Positions 44,509-52,495 of a DNA stretch of 64,000 bases are shown here, one piece after another (within the stretch, counting starts at the first letter, position 1; each line of letters opens with the position of its first letter). Source of the stretch: Sphingomonas alba (GTDB lineage Bacteria; Pseudomonadota; Alphaproteobacteria; Sphingomonadales; Sphingomonadaceae); assembly GCF_023516555.1 (NCBI RefSeq), contig NZ_JAMGBD010000001.1, positions 1,746,501 to 1,810,500 on the forward strand. Direction: 5' to 3'. The position numbers and the translations under genes are program-made. The notes under the pieces are model-generated. The model was given only the letters and a program-made list of their open reading frames with translations. It made no database searches and was not told the DNA's origin.

Positions 44509-45040
44509 GGTAAGGGGCGCGACGGCTGTATCTTGGCCGCCAACATCCATCCTGAGACACTTCTATCCGGCGGCCGCTCGAATGATCGAATTCGGGCCGG
44601 CCGGCGTGCGCAAGCGAGACAGGCTAAAGTGTGGGGCAGTAAGGGGCGACCCAAGGCATCTGGCGACACTCTGAGCTGCCCCCCTTCACCGCCGCCAAAA
44701 GACGACGGATGCTTGACGAAAACCATGGTGATTTCAGCTGCAACCAGAAAGAAATTACCCATCGGCGGGTCGGTGGCCGGGTTTGTTGGCGCGGCTGCTG
44801 CGGAATCAGCGTCCGCCGAACACAGCCTCGAATGCCGCCGAAAATCTTCTACCGTTACCCCATTGGCACCCACAGGGATCGGCATTTCCCCCGAATCGGC
44901 TGACCCGTTTCCCTGCTGAAATGACCTGCATCAACCATGCAGCTATGCGGCTCGGCGAAGCTCAGCCTCGCAATCCGTTTCAAAGCGTCAGTTGACCAGG
45001 AACGGCCTAGGGCGCAATCGCGCGGGAGATGGGCAGAGCG
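44509..45040. other. Intergenic region, no convincing gene
   Basis: Both strands have long frames here (about 44533-44919 plus, 44343-44885 minus), but they overlap and show no recognisable motif, no ribosome site and a random-looking composition. Apart from the FNR-like box (44921-44934) before moaD I see nothing in it. It may contain the boundary of the second element. Confidence 0.5.
44921..44934 (+). promoter_or_regulatory. FNR-like box before the moa operon
   Basis: ATGAC-CTGC-ATCAA matches TTGAT-N4-ATCAA at 8 of 10 positions and lies about 113 bp before the moaD ATG. Confidence 0.45.
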
Positions 45041-45283
45041 ATGAAGGTACTCTTCTACGGAAAGCTGAGAGGCGTTCTCGGGTCAGAGGTCGACGTGTCG
45101 ATTGAGACACCATGCACTGTGGCCGCCTTGCGAACTTTGCTTGTCGCCGAGCATCCGGGTGCGGCGGAGTGGCTTCAGGACCGCCGGGTACGCGCGGTCG
45201 TTGGCGACACTTTCGTCGACGACACGCATCAGTTTGCGACCGGAGACAGAGTAGAATTCCTCGCGCCGGTGTCGGGCGGCTGA
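45041..45283 (+). CDS. moaD: Molybdopterin synthase sulfur carrier subunit
   Basis: 80 residues from ATG 45041 with GGGAG upstream. Ubiquitin-like beta-grasp fold (KVLFYGKLRGVLGSEVDV) and the C-terminal Gly-Gly (LAPVSGG) that carries the thiocarboxylate. With MoaE it adds two sulfurs to cPMP to make molybdopterin. Overlaps moaE by one base (TGATG). Confidence 0.9.
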   Translation: MKVLFYGKLRGVLGSEVDVSIETPCTVAALRTLLVAEHPGAAEWLQDRRVRAVVGDTFVDDTHQFATGDRVEFLAPVSGG

Positions 45284-45741
45284 TGACGGTCGTGGCGAAA
45301 CTTGAGGAACGAAGCCTTGATCCGCCCGCGGAACTTGCCGAGCTCATGCACACCTGCAAGGGCGCAGGCGCAGTCGTCACCTTCGTTGGACTGGCGCGCG
45401 CGAAGAGCCGCGCCGGGGATACGGTCGACGTACTTGTCCTCGACCATCACCACCAACTGACTGCGAAATCGCTTCAATCGATTGCGGCCGCGGCAGCCGA
45501 GCGCTTTGCCATCAGCCATACCCGCGTGGTTCATCGTTGCGGCCGAATGCGGTGCGGCGATCCGATCGTCTTCGTCGGCGTGGCATCGCCGCATCGGCGT
45601 GCAGCCTTCGAAGCCGCTGACTATTTAATGGACCGCTTGAAGACAGAAGCCGTATTCTGGAAGCGCGAGGAGGGCGAGTCCGGCACGAACTGGATCGAAC
45701 CGACCGAAACCGACTACGCCGACCGCCGTCGCTGGGAGTGA
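45283..45741 (+). CDS. moaE: Molybdopterin synthase catalytic subunit
   Basis: 152 residues. Conserved parts are GAVVTFVGLAR, the Arg/His-rich VVHRCGRMRCGDP, SPHRRAAFEAADYLMDRLKTEAVFWKREE with the active-site Lys. It partners MoaD. The order moaD-moaE-moaB-moaC-moeA is an operon for cofactor synthesis with small gaps. Confidence 0.93.
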   Translation: MTVVAKLEERSLDPPAELAELMHTCKGAGAVVTFVGLARAKSRAGDTVDVLVLDHHHQLTAKSLQSIAAAAAERFAISHTRVVHRCGRMRCGDPIVFVGVASPHRRAAFEAADYLMDRLKTEAVFWKREEGESGTNWIEPTETDYADRRRWE

Positions 45742-45744
45742 GCT

Positions 45745-46281
45745 TTGGCCGGAGTTGACGAAAGCCTGACCTTTTATCCTCTGCGGATCGCGGTCCTGAC
45801 GATTTCGGACTCAAGGACGGAGGAAACGGATAAGTCCGGTAACCTGCTCGCTGAGCGACTTGGCACAGCCGGTCACGAACTCGCCCGTAAGGCGATCGTT
45901 ACGGATGATGTCGAAGCCATACGCACCCAGGTCCGCGCCTGGGTCGAAGACGAATCTGTCGATCTCATCATTGCGACGGGTGGTACCGGCTTCTCTCCCC
46001 GCGATGTCACGCCCGAGGCGGTGAAGCCACTTTTCCGGCGCGAAATGGACGGCTTTTCGGTGCTGTTCCACCAAGCGAGCTTCGGTACCGTCGGCTTCTC
46101 GACGCTGCAATCGCGCGCCTTTGCGGGACAGGTCGACGATACGTTCGTCTTCTGCCTTCCTGGATCAACCGGCGCCTGCCGCGACGGCTGGGACCTTGTC
46201 CTCGTGCACGAACTCGATAGCCGTTACCGCCCCTGCTCTCTGGCAGGCCAGATTCCGCGGCTGAGGCATCTTTGCGCATGA
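45745..46281 (+). CDS. moaB: MoaB-type molybdopterin adenylyltransferase
   Basis: 178 residues from TTG 45745. Family patterns include LTISDSRTEETDKSG, IIATGGTGFSPRDVTPEAVKPL and FCLPGSTGACRDGWDLVL. It adenylates molybdopterin before metal insertion in the step that MogA/Cnx1G performs elsewhere. Its stop overlaps the moaC start by four bases. Confidence 0.9.
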   Translation: MAGVDESLTFYPLRIAVLTISDSRTEETDKSGNLLAERLGTAGHELARKAIVTDDVEAIRTQVRAWVEDESVDLIIATGGTGFSPRDVTPEAVKPLFRREMDGFSVLFHQASFGTVGFSTLQSRAFAGQVDDTFVFCLPGSTGACRDGWDLVLVHELDSRYRPCSLAGQIPRLRHLCA

Positions 46282-46763
46282 GCAAACTCACCCATCTCGA
46301 CGGCGAAGGCCGCGCAAAGATGGTAGACGTCTCGGGCAAAGCGTCGACCCTGCGGACCGCAGTAGCGCACGGCACTTTGGCGTGTGAGAGCGGAACCCTC
46401 GATCAGGTACGTACCGGCGCTGCGCCGAAGGGATCGGTCGTGCGCACGGCAGAGCTTGCCGGCATCATGGCAGCCAAACGGACCGCGGAGCTGATACCGC
46501 TCTGTCACCCCTTGCCGCTGACCAAGATCGAAGTCCGGATAGATATGGATGACAGCCTGCCGGGCTTCCGGGTGGCTGCCGAAGTGCGGACCGAAGGCGT
46601 CACGGGCGTCGAGATGGAGGCGCTTACGGCGGTTTCGGTCGCCTGCCTGACCTTGTTCGACATGCTCAAGGCGATCGACCGCTCGATGGTCATCGGCGGC
46701 GTTGAGGTGGCGTCCAAGACCGGCGGCAATTCCGGCGACTGGCAGCGGTCCGGTCAGGCATGA
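46278..46763 (+). CDS. moaC: Cyclic pyranopterin monophosphate synthase
   Basis: 161 residues from ATG 46278. Motifs: KMVDVSGKASTLRTAVAHG, IMAAKRTAELIPLCHPLPL, and GVTGVEMEALTAVSVACL with KAIDR. With MoaA it converts GTP to cPMP, the first step of molybdenum cofactor synthesis. Overlaps moeA by four bases. Confidence 0.95.
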   Translation: MSKLTHLDGEGRAKMVDVSGKASTLRTAVAHGTLACESGTLDQVRTGAAPKGSVVRTAELAGIMAAKRTAELIPLCHPLPLTKIEVRIDMDDSLPGFRVAAEVRTEGVTGVEMEALTAVSVACLTLFDMLKAIDRSMVIGGVEVASKTGGNSGDWQRSGQA

Positions 46764-47947
46764 TCAGCTTCGAAGAAGCGGTTGCGCTCGTAAAAGGCGC
46801 CGCTGTTCCCCTTGGCACCGAGACCATCGGCCTTGATACGGCCGCAGGCCGCGTGCTCGCTGAGCCAATCGTCGCGCGCTTGGATTCGCCGCGTTCGGAC
46901 GTGTCTGCAATGGACGGCTACGCGCTGCGTGACGCAGACCTCGACCAGCTTCCCGTGGAGCTCCATGTGGTCGGAGAGTCTTTCGCCGGACGAAGCTGGA
47001 ATGGGGAATTCGGCCCGGGCGAGTGTGTGCGAATCTTCACCGGCGCACCAGTTCCAGCCGGTGCCGACCGGGTGGTCATTCAGGAAAATGTCCGGCGCGA
47101 CGGAGAAGTCGCAACCATTGAGGCGCACCCTGGACATGCACGCCACATTCGGACCCAGGGCAGCGATTTCAGGCGGGGCAGCGAACTAATTTCTGCCGGA
47201 CGGCTTCTTGACCCTCTCGCCGTAGTCTGCGCGGCGGCAGCCGATGTAGATTCGCTGGTGGTGCATCGAGTTCCGCGGATGCGAATCCTCAGCACGGGCG
47301 ATGAGCTGGCCGAGCCCGGATCGGCCTGCAACCGGGACGACGCTATTCCCGAGAGCGTGTCCTTCGGTATCGCGGCACTGGCAAGGCAGTGGGGCGGTGA
47401 GGTTGTCGGTCGATCCCGACTCAGAGACGACCTTGAGGAAATGGAGCGTAGCGCTGCCGAAGCTTTGGTCGATACGGACTTGGTAGTCGTTACGGGTGGC
47501 GCATCCGTTGGCGAAAAAGATTTCGCGAAGACGATGTTCGGGCCTGCTGGATTGGAGCTCATATTCTCCAACGTGGCGATCAAGCCGGGGAAGCCGGTCT
47601 GGCTTGGGCGTGCAGGCAAGACCTTGGTCTTGGGGCTGCCGGGCAATCCAACTTCGGCCCTTGTAACCGGAAGGCTGCTGCTCGCGCCGCTGCTCGCCGG
47701 CCTTTGCGGACGGGAGCCGGACGAGGCGCTCAATTGGCGGAACGCCTCGCTCGCATCAGATTTGAGCGAATGCGGCCCTCGGGAAACTTTCCATCGCGGA
47801 CGGTCGGTTGGGGAGCGTGTCGAGCTTCTTTCGAACCAGGATTCGAGCGCGCAAATGACGCTTGCCCAAGCCGACCTGCTCGTGCGCCAACGCGCGGCCG
47901 CGCCCGCCCTTACGACAGGCGAACCGGTCCAGGTTTTGGATTTCTAG
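46760..47947 (+). CDS. moeA: Molybdopterin molybdotransferase
   Basis: 395 residues. Motifs: DSPRSDVSAMDGYALR, RIFTGAPVPAGADRVVIQE, RILSTGDELAEPG, VVTGGASVGEKDF and AIKPGKPVWLGRAGKTLVLGLPGNPTSALV. It inserts molybdate into adenylated molybdopterin. Ends four bases inside the end of convergent mobA. Confidence 0.95.
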   Translation: MISFEEAVALVKGAAVPLGTETIGLDTAAGRVLAEPIVARLDSPRSDVSAMDGYALRDADLDQLPVELHVVGESFAGRSWNGEFGPGECVRIFTGAPVPAGADRVVIQENVRRDGEVATIEAHPGHARHIRTQGSDFRRGSELISAGRLLDPLAVVCAAAADVDSLVVHRVPRMRILSTGDELAEPGSACNRDDAIPESVSFGIAALARQWGGEVVGRSRLRDDLEEMERSAAEALVDTDLVVVTGGASVGEKDFAKTMFGPAGLELIFSNVAIKPGKPVWLGRAGKTLVLGLPGNPTSALVTGRLLLAPLLAGLCGREPDEALNWRNASLASDLSECGPRETFHRGRSVGERVELLSNQDSSAQMTLAQADLLVRQRAAAPALTTGEPVQVLDF

Positions 47948-48525
47948 CCAGCGAGGAGTTCCTCGGCTGTTTTCAGATCTGAGACACTATTGATGTTGAA
48001 GAAGGGATCGACCGGGTCGCTGGGCCATTCGACAGCGATAAAACCCGCCTCTTCGGCGAGCCCGTTGAGCGAGCGGCGGCCCGAGGCCAGATACTTGGGC
48101 ATCAAAGCCAGTACCTCCGGTAGCCAGAGGCCGCAGACCGGGTGAAGCCTGGCGGCACTGCTGGCGATGGCGGCTCGATTTTCACCGATTGCCGCTCCCA
48201 AACGATCCGCAAGATCGTCGGGGAGAAAGGGCATGTCAGCCGGAATGGTGAGCAATGCATCTGCTCCTTGCGCATTCGCAAAGCGCAGCCCGGCGACCAG
48301 GCCGCCAAGGGGGCCTTCGATCGACGGATCGTCGAGAACGACTGGAGCCTCGCAGGTTCCGATCTGTCGTTCTTCGCGCGCGGCCACGGCTAGGTGCGCG
48401 TTTGTCTTCCTTGCATAGCTCAGCGCATGATCAAGGAGAGAAACGCCCCCCAAGAGCCGCTGTGGCTTGCTGCCGCCGATGCGGCTTCCCTCGCCACCGG
48501 CAAGGATTACGAGCGCAGGCTTCAT
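47944..48525 (-). CDS. mobA: Molybdenum cofactor guanylyltransferase
   Basis: 193 residues from ATG 48525; 30 upstream codons are rejected as they overlap the TSUP gene. GTP-binding nucleotidyl-transferase motifs: VILAGGEGSRIGGSKPQ, TIPADMPFLPDDLA, and a C-terminal FFNINSVSDLKTAEELL. It attaches GMP to molybdopterin, needed for the bis-MGD form in NarG. Same strand as the upstream TSUP gene, with a four-base overlap. Confidence 0.93.
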   Translation of the reverse strand: MKPALVILAGGEGSRIGGSKPQRLLGGVSLLDHALSYARKTNAHLAVAAREERQIGTCEAPVVLDDPSIEGPLGGLVAGLRFANAQGADALLTIPADMPFLPDDLADRLGAAIGENRAAIASSAARLHPVCGLWLPEVLALMPKYLASGRRSLNGLAEEAGFIAVEWPSDPVDPFFNINSVSDLKTAEELLAG

Positions 48526-49262
48526 GTGAACAACAGCTTGAATGCGGCAATGACCAAGACGATCGCCAGGCCCTGCAGCAGGCGGTGCCGTGGCAGCCGC
48601 GAGACCCCGAGCCAAGTGCCGAGAAGCGCGCCGGCGAAGACGGAAGCCACCAGGATCGGTAGCGCCGCCGGAAGATGCTGCACGCTGGCGACGTTGCCGA
48701 GCAGACCAGCCGCGGAATTGAGAAGGATGAAGGCTGCGGCGACGCCAGACGTCTTGCGCGCGTCTTCCCAGCCGAAGAGGATGATGAGTGGGCTCAGAAA
48801 AATGCCGCCACCGGTCCCGGTGAGGCCGGCGAGCAAGCCGAGTGCGGCGCCACTCGGCAGCGTAATCGCAAGCGGCGGCGCATGGGTCGGCCGGGCAACC
48901 AGCCGCTCGGGCTGCCAGAACAAACGAGCGGCCGCGCCGAGGAGGATGACGCCGACCAGCGGGCGGTAGATCTCCGGCGCAAGGTGAATGGTGCCGCCGA
49001 TGTACGCGGCCGGGGCCGCCGTTACCGAAAAAGCGGCAAGCAGGCGCCAGTTCGTCTGGCCCTTCATCGCAAATCGCGTAGCGGCGAAGGTCGCGACGAC
49101 CAGATTCAACGCGAGCGCCGTCGGTCGCATGGTGTCCGGCGCGACGGAGAATAGCGCCATGATGGCAAGATAGGCGGAGGCCCCGCCATGACCGACGCTC
49201 GAGTAGAGCGCGGCTGCGATCGCCATTAGCGCGGCGATCCAGAAGATTGTGCTGCCGTCCAT
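48522..49262 (-). CDS. TSUP (TauE/SafE) family membrane permease
   Basis: 246 residues from ATG 49262 with GAAGGGG upstream. About eight membrane segments and the family patterns SSVGHGGASAYLAIMALF and LLAGLTGTGGGIFLSPLII. TSUP proteins move sulfite, sulfonates or related anions. Coupled to mobA, so anion balance for cofactor synthesis or for nitrite/sulfur handling is plausible but not shown. Confidence 0.85.
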   Translation of the reverse strand: MDGSTIFWIAALMAIAAALYSSVGHGGASAYLAIMALFSVAPDTMRPTALALNLVVATFAATRFAMKGQTNWRLLAAFSVTAAPAAYIGGTIHLAPEIYRPLVGVILLGAAARLFWQPERLVARPTHAPPLAITLPSGAALGLLAGLTGTGGGIFLSPLIILFGWEDARKTSGVAAAFILLNSAAGLLGNVASVQHLPAALPILVASVFAGALLGTWLGVSRLPRHRLLQGLAIVLVIAAFKLLFT

Positions 49263-49311
49263 TGCCACCCCTTCGCCGGAAACAGCTAGTTCGAGCGCTC
49301 TTGCCTGCTTT

Positions 49312-49332
49312 GCGCTAGATCACTTCTAGCGC
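49312..49332. promoter_or_regulatory. Inverted repeat GCGCTAGA-N5-TCTAGCGC between divergent genes
   Basis: A perfect 8-bp dyad with a 5-bp centre lies between the divergent TSUP (start 49262) and porin (start 49386) genes. It has the form of an operator for a dimeric regulator. It does not match the FNR consensus. Confidence 0.4.
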
Positions 49333-49385
49333 TTGCGAGCCTGTCTAATTGCTGCGCGGACAACAACAAGTCAGGCAGAACGAAC

Positions 49386-50618
49386 ATGGCCAGGATCAAC
49401 CAGGCAGTCCGGGTTGCGGCGGGCGCAACCGCATCACTGCTACTCGCCAGTCCGCTGTTGGCGCAGGACAAACCCAGCAGACCTGATCGGCTGGAAATCA
49501 AGCCCATCCTGGAAGCGCGGCTTCGATACGAGACGGTGGATCAGGGCGCGCTCGATGCGGATGCGGTGACCTTCAGGCTGCGCGCCGGAGCCGAAGCGAA
49601 GCTCGGCAAATTCTCGTTCCTTGCGGAGGGAGAGGGCACGCTTGCGCCCGTCAATAATTACAACGCCTTTCCCTTTCCGCTGGCAGACAATCAGCGCAGG
49701 ACCCAATATGCGGTCGTATCGGACCCCGAGAACATCGAGCTCAATCGGCTCCAGCTCCAGTACAAGACGAAAGACCTTGCCTTCACGCTGGGCCGGCAGC
49801 GCATCAATCTGGACGACCAACGATGGGTCGGCGCAGTAGGTTGGCGCCAGAATGAGCAGACCTTTGATGCCATTCGCGGTGAGATGAAGCTGGGGTCAGT
49901 TTCGGCAGACATTGCCTATGCCGTCAACCAGCGGACTATCTTCGGTGGGGATGCCGGACCTCGAACCGGTATCGAAGGCAAATTCCTGTTCGCTGGTATT
50001 GGTGCCAAGCTCGGCCCCGTCCAGGGCAAGGTCTTCAGCTACCTCATTGATTATGACGAGACGTTTGCGCTGACGAACAGCAGCCAGACCTATGGGGGCT
50101 ATCTCAGCACCGAGATCCCAATCGGCAAGGCAAAGGTAACGGCGCGGGCCAGCTACGCACGCCAACTGGATTATGGCGATAACCCGTTCAGCTATGCTGC
50201 CGACTATTGGGCATTGGAGGGCGGGGCGAAAGCGTCGGGATTTACAGTTTCAGGAGGCGTGGAACTGCTTGGCAGTGATCATGGCCACTCCGTGCAGACC
50301 CCCCTCGCAACGCTGCACAGGTTCAACGGGTGGGCAGACGTCTTTCTCACGACACCGCCCCTGGGGCTTCAGGATGTCTATGTCTCGATCTCCAAGGCGT
50401 TCGACGGCGTCAGGATGCTGCCTGGACTCAATGCAAACATCGCTTTCCATCAATTCGACAGCGACAAGGGGAGTGTCGATTACGGGACGGAGTGGGACGC
50501 TTCGGCCGGCTTCAAGATCGGCAAGGCCGGCATTCTCTTCAAATATGCAGACTACGACGCCCAGCAATTTGGCGTCGATACAAGGAAGTTCTGGTTTCAA
50601 CTCGAATGGAGCCTCTGA
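49386..50618 (+). CDS. Alginate-export-family outer-membrane porin
   Basis: 410 residues with signal peptide (ends LLASPLLAQ) and a long run of beta-strands of an 18-stranded porin. Conserved segments such as DAVTFRLRAGAEAKLGKF, RNIDLNRLQ-like EDPENIELNRLQLQ and LGRQRINLDDQRWVGAVGWRQNEQTFD match alginate_exp (PF13372) proteins. Likely an uptake or efflux channel for anions, including nitrate, in the outer membrane, but substrate is not visible. Last strand ends WFQLEWSL. Confidence 0.8.
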   Translation: MARINQAVRVAAGATASLLLASPLLAQDKPSRPDRLEIKPILEARLRYETVDQGALDADAVTFRLRAGAEAKLGKFSFLAEGEGTLAPVNNYNAFPFPLADNQRRTQYAVVSDPENIELNRLQLQYKTKDLAFTLGRQRINLDDQRWVGAVGWRQNEQTFDAIRGEMKLGSVSADIAYAVNQRTIFGGDAGPRTGIEGKFLFAGIGAKLGPVQGKVFSYLIDYDETFALTNSSQTYGGYLSTEIPIGKAKVTARASYARQLDYGDNPFSYAADYWALEGGAKASGFTVSGGVELLGSDHGHSVQTPLATLHRFNGWADVFLTTPPLGLQDVYVSISKAFDGVRMLPGLNANIAFHQFDSDKGSVDYGTEWDASAGFKIGKAGILFKYADYDAQQFGVDTRKFWFQLEWSL

Positions 50619-50632
50619 CCATCAGTTAGCGC

Positions 50633-51382
50633 TTAGTTGATATGATCGGCGCTCATTCCGTCGGCCATTTCGCTGAGTCCAGAACGGTTCAGTACTTCCA
50701 CGCGGTTCTGTGCTTGGAGGCGGATGAGCCGGAGGCTGCGCAAATGCGCCAGCATCCGGCTTACGGTCTCCTTCGTGAGCCCGAGATAGTCGGCAATGTC
50801 GATGCGGGACATGGGCAGGTCGAAACAGGTCTCGGCCTTGCCGCTGGCGCGCTCGGCACGGTCGAGAAGGCCCAGAAAGAAGCTGGCCAGCCGTTCCGCG
50901 GCCGCCTTGCGGCCAAGAAGCACCATCTGCCTCTGCGCCTCGGCCAGCTCATGCGCCGCGAGGCGATAGAGCTCTCTCTCAACCTGCGGGTGATCGCTGA
51001 TGAACCTGTCAAAGGCTTCGCGCGAAAACCACCAAAGCTCCGTGTCTTCCAACGCTTCGACGGTGAAAGCATATTCTTCATCGATGCTGACCCCCAAGAA
51101 GTCGCCGGGGAACATGAAGCCGGTAATCTGCCGGCGTCCGTCGGCAAGCAGCGTGTACAGTTTCAAAGCGCCATGGGTGACCATGAACACGCGCCTGGCC
51201 GGGTCGCCCTCATGAAAGACCGATTGTTCCGGCTTTAGGCGCTGCATAGTTCCCAAGGACCGCATGCCGGCAAGCGTTGGCGCGTCCAGCCCCCTGCAGA
51301 TGGTGATCGGACGCACGGGACAGTCGGCGCAGGGGTGTCCCTCCGGAAGCGGTGTGAGGCTGGCGGTAGGTACGTAGGGCAA
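50633..51382 (-). CDS. Crp/Fnr-family regulator with an N-terminal Cys cluster
   Basis: 249 residues. The N-terminus has HPCADCPVRPITICRG (Cys 18, 21, 29), a C-x2-C-x7-C cluster as in oxygen-sensing FNR proteins. The fourth FNR ligand, a Cys near 122 in E. coli, is not found; the only later Cys is near 190. A cyclic-nucleotide-like beta roll is followed by a helix-turn-helix (IDIADYLGLTKETVSRMLAHLRSLRLI). The presence of FNR-like boxes at narK and moaD suggests that it controls the cluster in low oxygen. Confidence 0.88.
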   Translation of the reverse strand: MPYVPTASLTPLPEGHPCADCPVRPITICRGLDAPTLAGMRSLGTMQRLKPEQSVFHEGDPARRVFMVTHGALKLYTLLADGRRQITGFMFPGDFLGVSIDEEYAFTVEALEDTELWWFSREAFDRFISDHPQVERELYRLAAHELAEAQRQMVLLGRKAAAERLASFFLGLLDRAERASGKAETCFDLPMSRIDIADYLGLTKETVSRMLAHLRSLRLIRLQAQNRVEVLNRSGLSEMADGMSADHIN

Positions 51383-51420
51383 ACCTTGAATTCCCGAGCG
51401 TGATCCGGGCCAGCCGAAGA

Positions 51421-51434
51421 ATGATCTGGCTCAA
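51421..51434. promoter_or_regulatory. FNR-like box between fnr-like and GNAT genes
   Basis: ATGAT-CTGG-CTCAA matches TTGAT-N4-ATCAA at 8 of 10 positions. Its centre is about 70 bp from the GNAT start at 51497 and about 46 bp from the fnr-like start at 51382. Confidence 0.4.
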
Positions 51435-51496
51435 TGACGTAATAGCCTATCGGACCTAGCGTGCAATCTCGGGGAGTTCTTGAGGGCAGATAACGC

Positions 51497-51955
51497 ATGC
51501 GGGATTTGACAGTCCAGCGACTGCCCTATGAGCGCCTCGGGGAGGCCTATACTCTCATCCGGACGGCGACACATGTCAGCTTTGAGCGGTGGCTGGAGTT
51601 CGGAGCGGAGCTCATCAAGGCTGGTGGCGGTGTGATCGCCGTGGTCGCGGCCGACCACTATATCCATGGGGTAGCGGCGTTTCGGCCATGGACACATCTC
51701 AGACACGATGCGGCGCTCGAAGTAGAGGCGATGGTGGCCTTCGATCTAAGGGGCAATGATCGCGTGAAGGACGTGCTCTACAAAGAACTGGAGCGGATCG
51801 GCCGCGAGCATGGATGTCGGACCATTTGTTTCAACATGGCAGCCAAAAGCGCCGATCCCGGTTCGAGAGCCCGCGCGGGTCTGGAGCGCCTTGGCCTGAA
51901 GCTTGAGACAGCTGGCTTCGTTCGCGAGCTACCGGGTGAGGATAGGCTTGACTAA
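51497..51955 (+). CDS. GNAT-like N-acetyltransferase family protein
   Basis: 152 residues. The pattern RLPYERLGEAYTLIRTATH, LEVEAMVAFDLRGNDRVKDVLYKELERIGREHGCRTICF fits the GNAT fold (beta4 with a bulge and acetyl-CoA helix), though the Q/RxxGxG/A motif is weak (here LRGNDRVK). Substrate unknown; located in a nitrate-respiration cluster next to the regulator. Ends four bases inside the convergent small gene. Confidence 0.6.
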   Translation: MRDLTVQRLPYERLGEAYTLIRTATHVSFERWLEFGAELIKAGGGVIAVVAADHYIHGVAAFRPWTHLRHDAALEVEAMVAFDLRGNDRVKDVLYKELERIGREHGCRTICFNMAAKSADPGSRARAGLERLGLKLETAGFVRELPGEDRLD

Positions 51956-52161
51956 ATCAGGAAATACACCGCCAGCGCGACACAAACGATCGTCACCGCG
52001 AGCCAGAGGACAGGCCAGCCCTCTCCTTCATTTTCCTTCGCCGAAGCGGTCTCGATCGGCGCCGGTGTGGACTCTTTCGTCGGGTAGACGGTCTCGGTGC
52101 TGCTTTTCAGCGCAGGATTGAGGGGAGCATCCGCAGGCTCGTCGCGTCGATCGTCACTCAT
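51952..52161 (-). CDS. Small single-membrane-helix protein, 69 aa
   Basis: 69 residues. The N-terminal 45 are hydrophilic and rich in Asp, Glu and Pro (SDDRRDEPADAPLNPALKSS), then one C-terminal membrane helix (GWPVLWLAVTIVCVALAVYFL). Its start overlaps the previous gene by eight bases, making it the last gene of the nar transcript. Unknown role, perhaps in assembly of the membrane complex. Confidence 0.6.
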   Translation of the reverse strand: MSDDRRDEPADAPLNPALKSSTETVYPTKESTPAPIETASAKENEGEGWPVLWLAVTIVCVALAVYFLI

Positions 52162-52495
52162 GGATGGTCTCCGGCAGTTCCGGCTTACTCGGCCGGTGAG
52201 AGTGATTGTGACATCCCTGAGCCATCAAGCGCCAGCGGATCATTGCCAACAGGCAAACGGTGCCCGGATCGTCAGTGTTCCTCACGCTCGAAGTGAGCGT
52301 GGCCCAATCCTCCTCGCCAGCAAAGCGGTTGAAGTCGGCAATGGCGCTCCGGACGAACTGGGTACAAGTCATCTCCGATCTGGCTGCCGCTTCGGCGATC
52401 CGGGTCGCAAGCTCGGCATCCGACCGCTCAAGCCACGCCTGGAAGCCGGACGAGGAATCTCGTGCCGCCGCAAGCATGTCGCCAAGCATGACCAT
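52154..52495 (-). CDS. Unknown nar-operon protein, 113 aa
   Basis: 113 residues from ATG 52495, overlapping the ppiC stop. Helical (GDMLAAARDSSSGFQAWLER, AELATRIAEAAARSEMTCTQFVRSAIADF) with a C-terminal HNHSHRPS tail. No family recognised. Its place in the nar transcript, coupled on both sides, suggests a part in nitrate-reductase function or assembly. Confidence 0.55.
   Translation of the reverse strand: MVMLGDMLAAARDSSSGFQAWLERSDAELATRIAEAAARSEMTCTQFVRSAIADFNRFAGEEDWATLTSSVRNTDDPGTVCLLAMIRWRLMAQGCHNHSHRPSKPELPETIHE

Noticed and set aside
44533-44919. Frames on both strands before moaD
   Set aside because: No motif, no ribosome site and composition like non-coding DNA.
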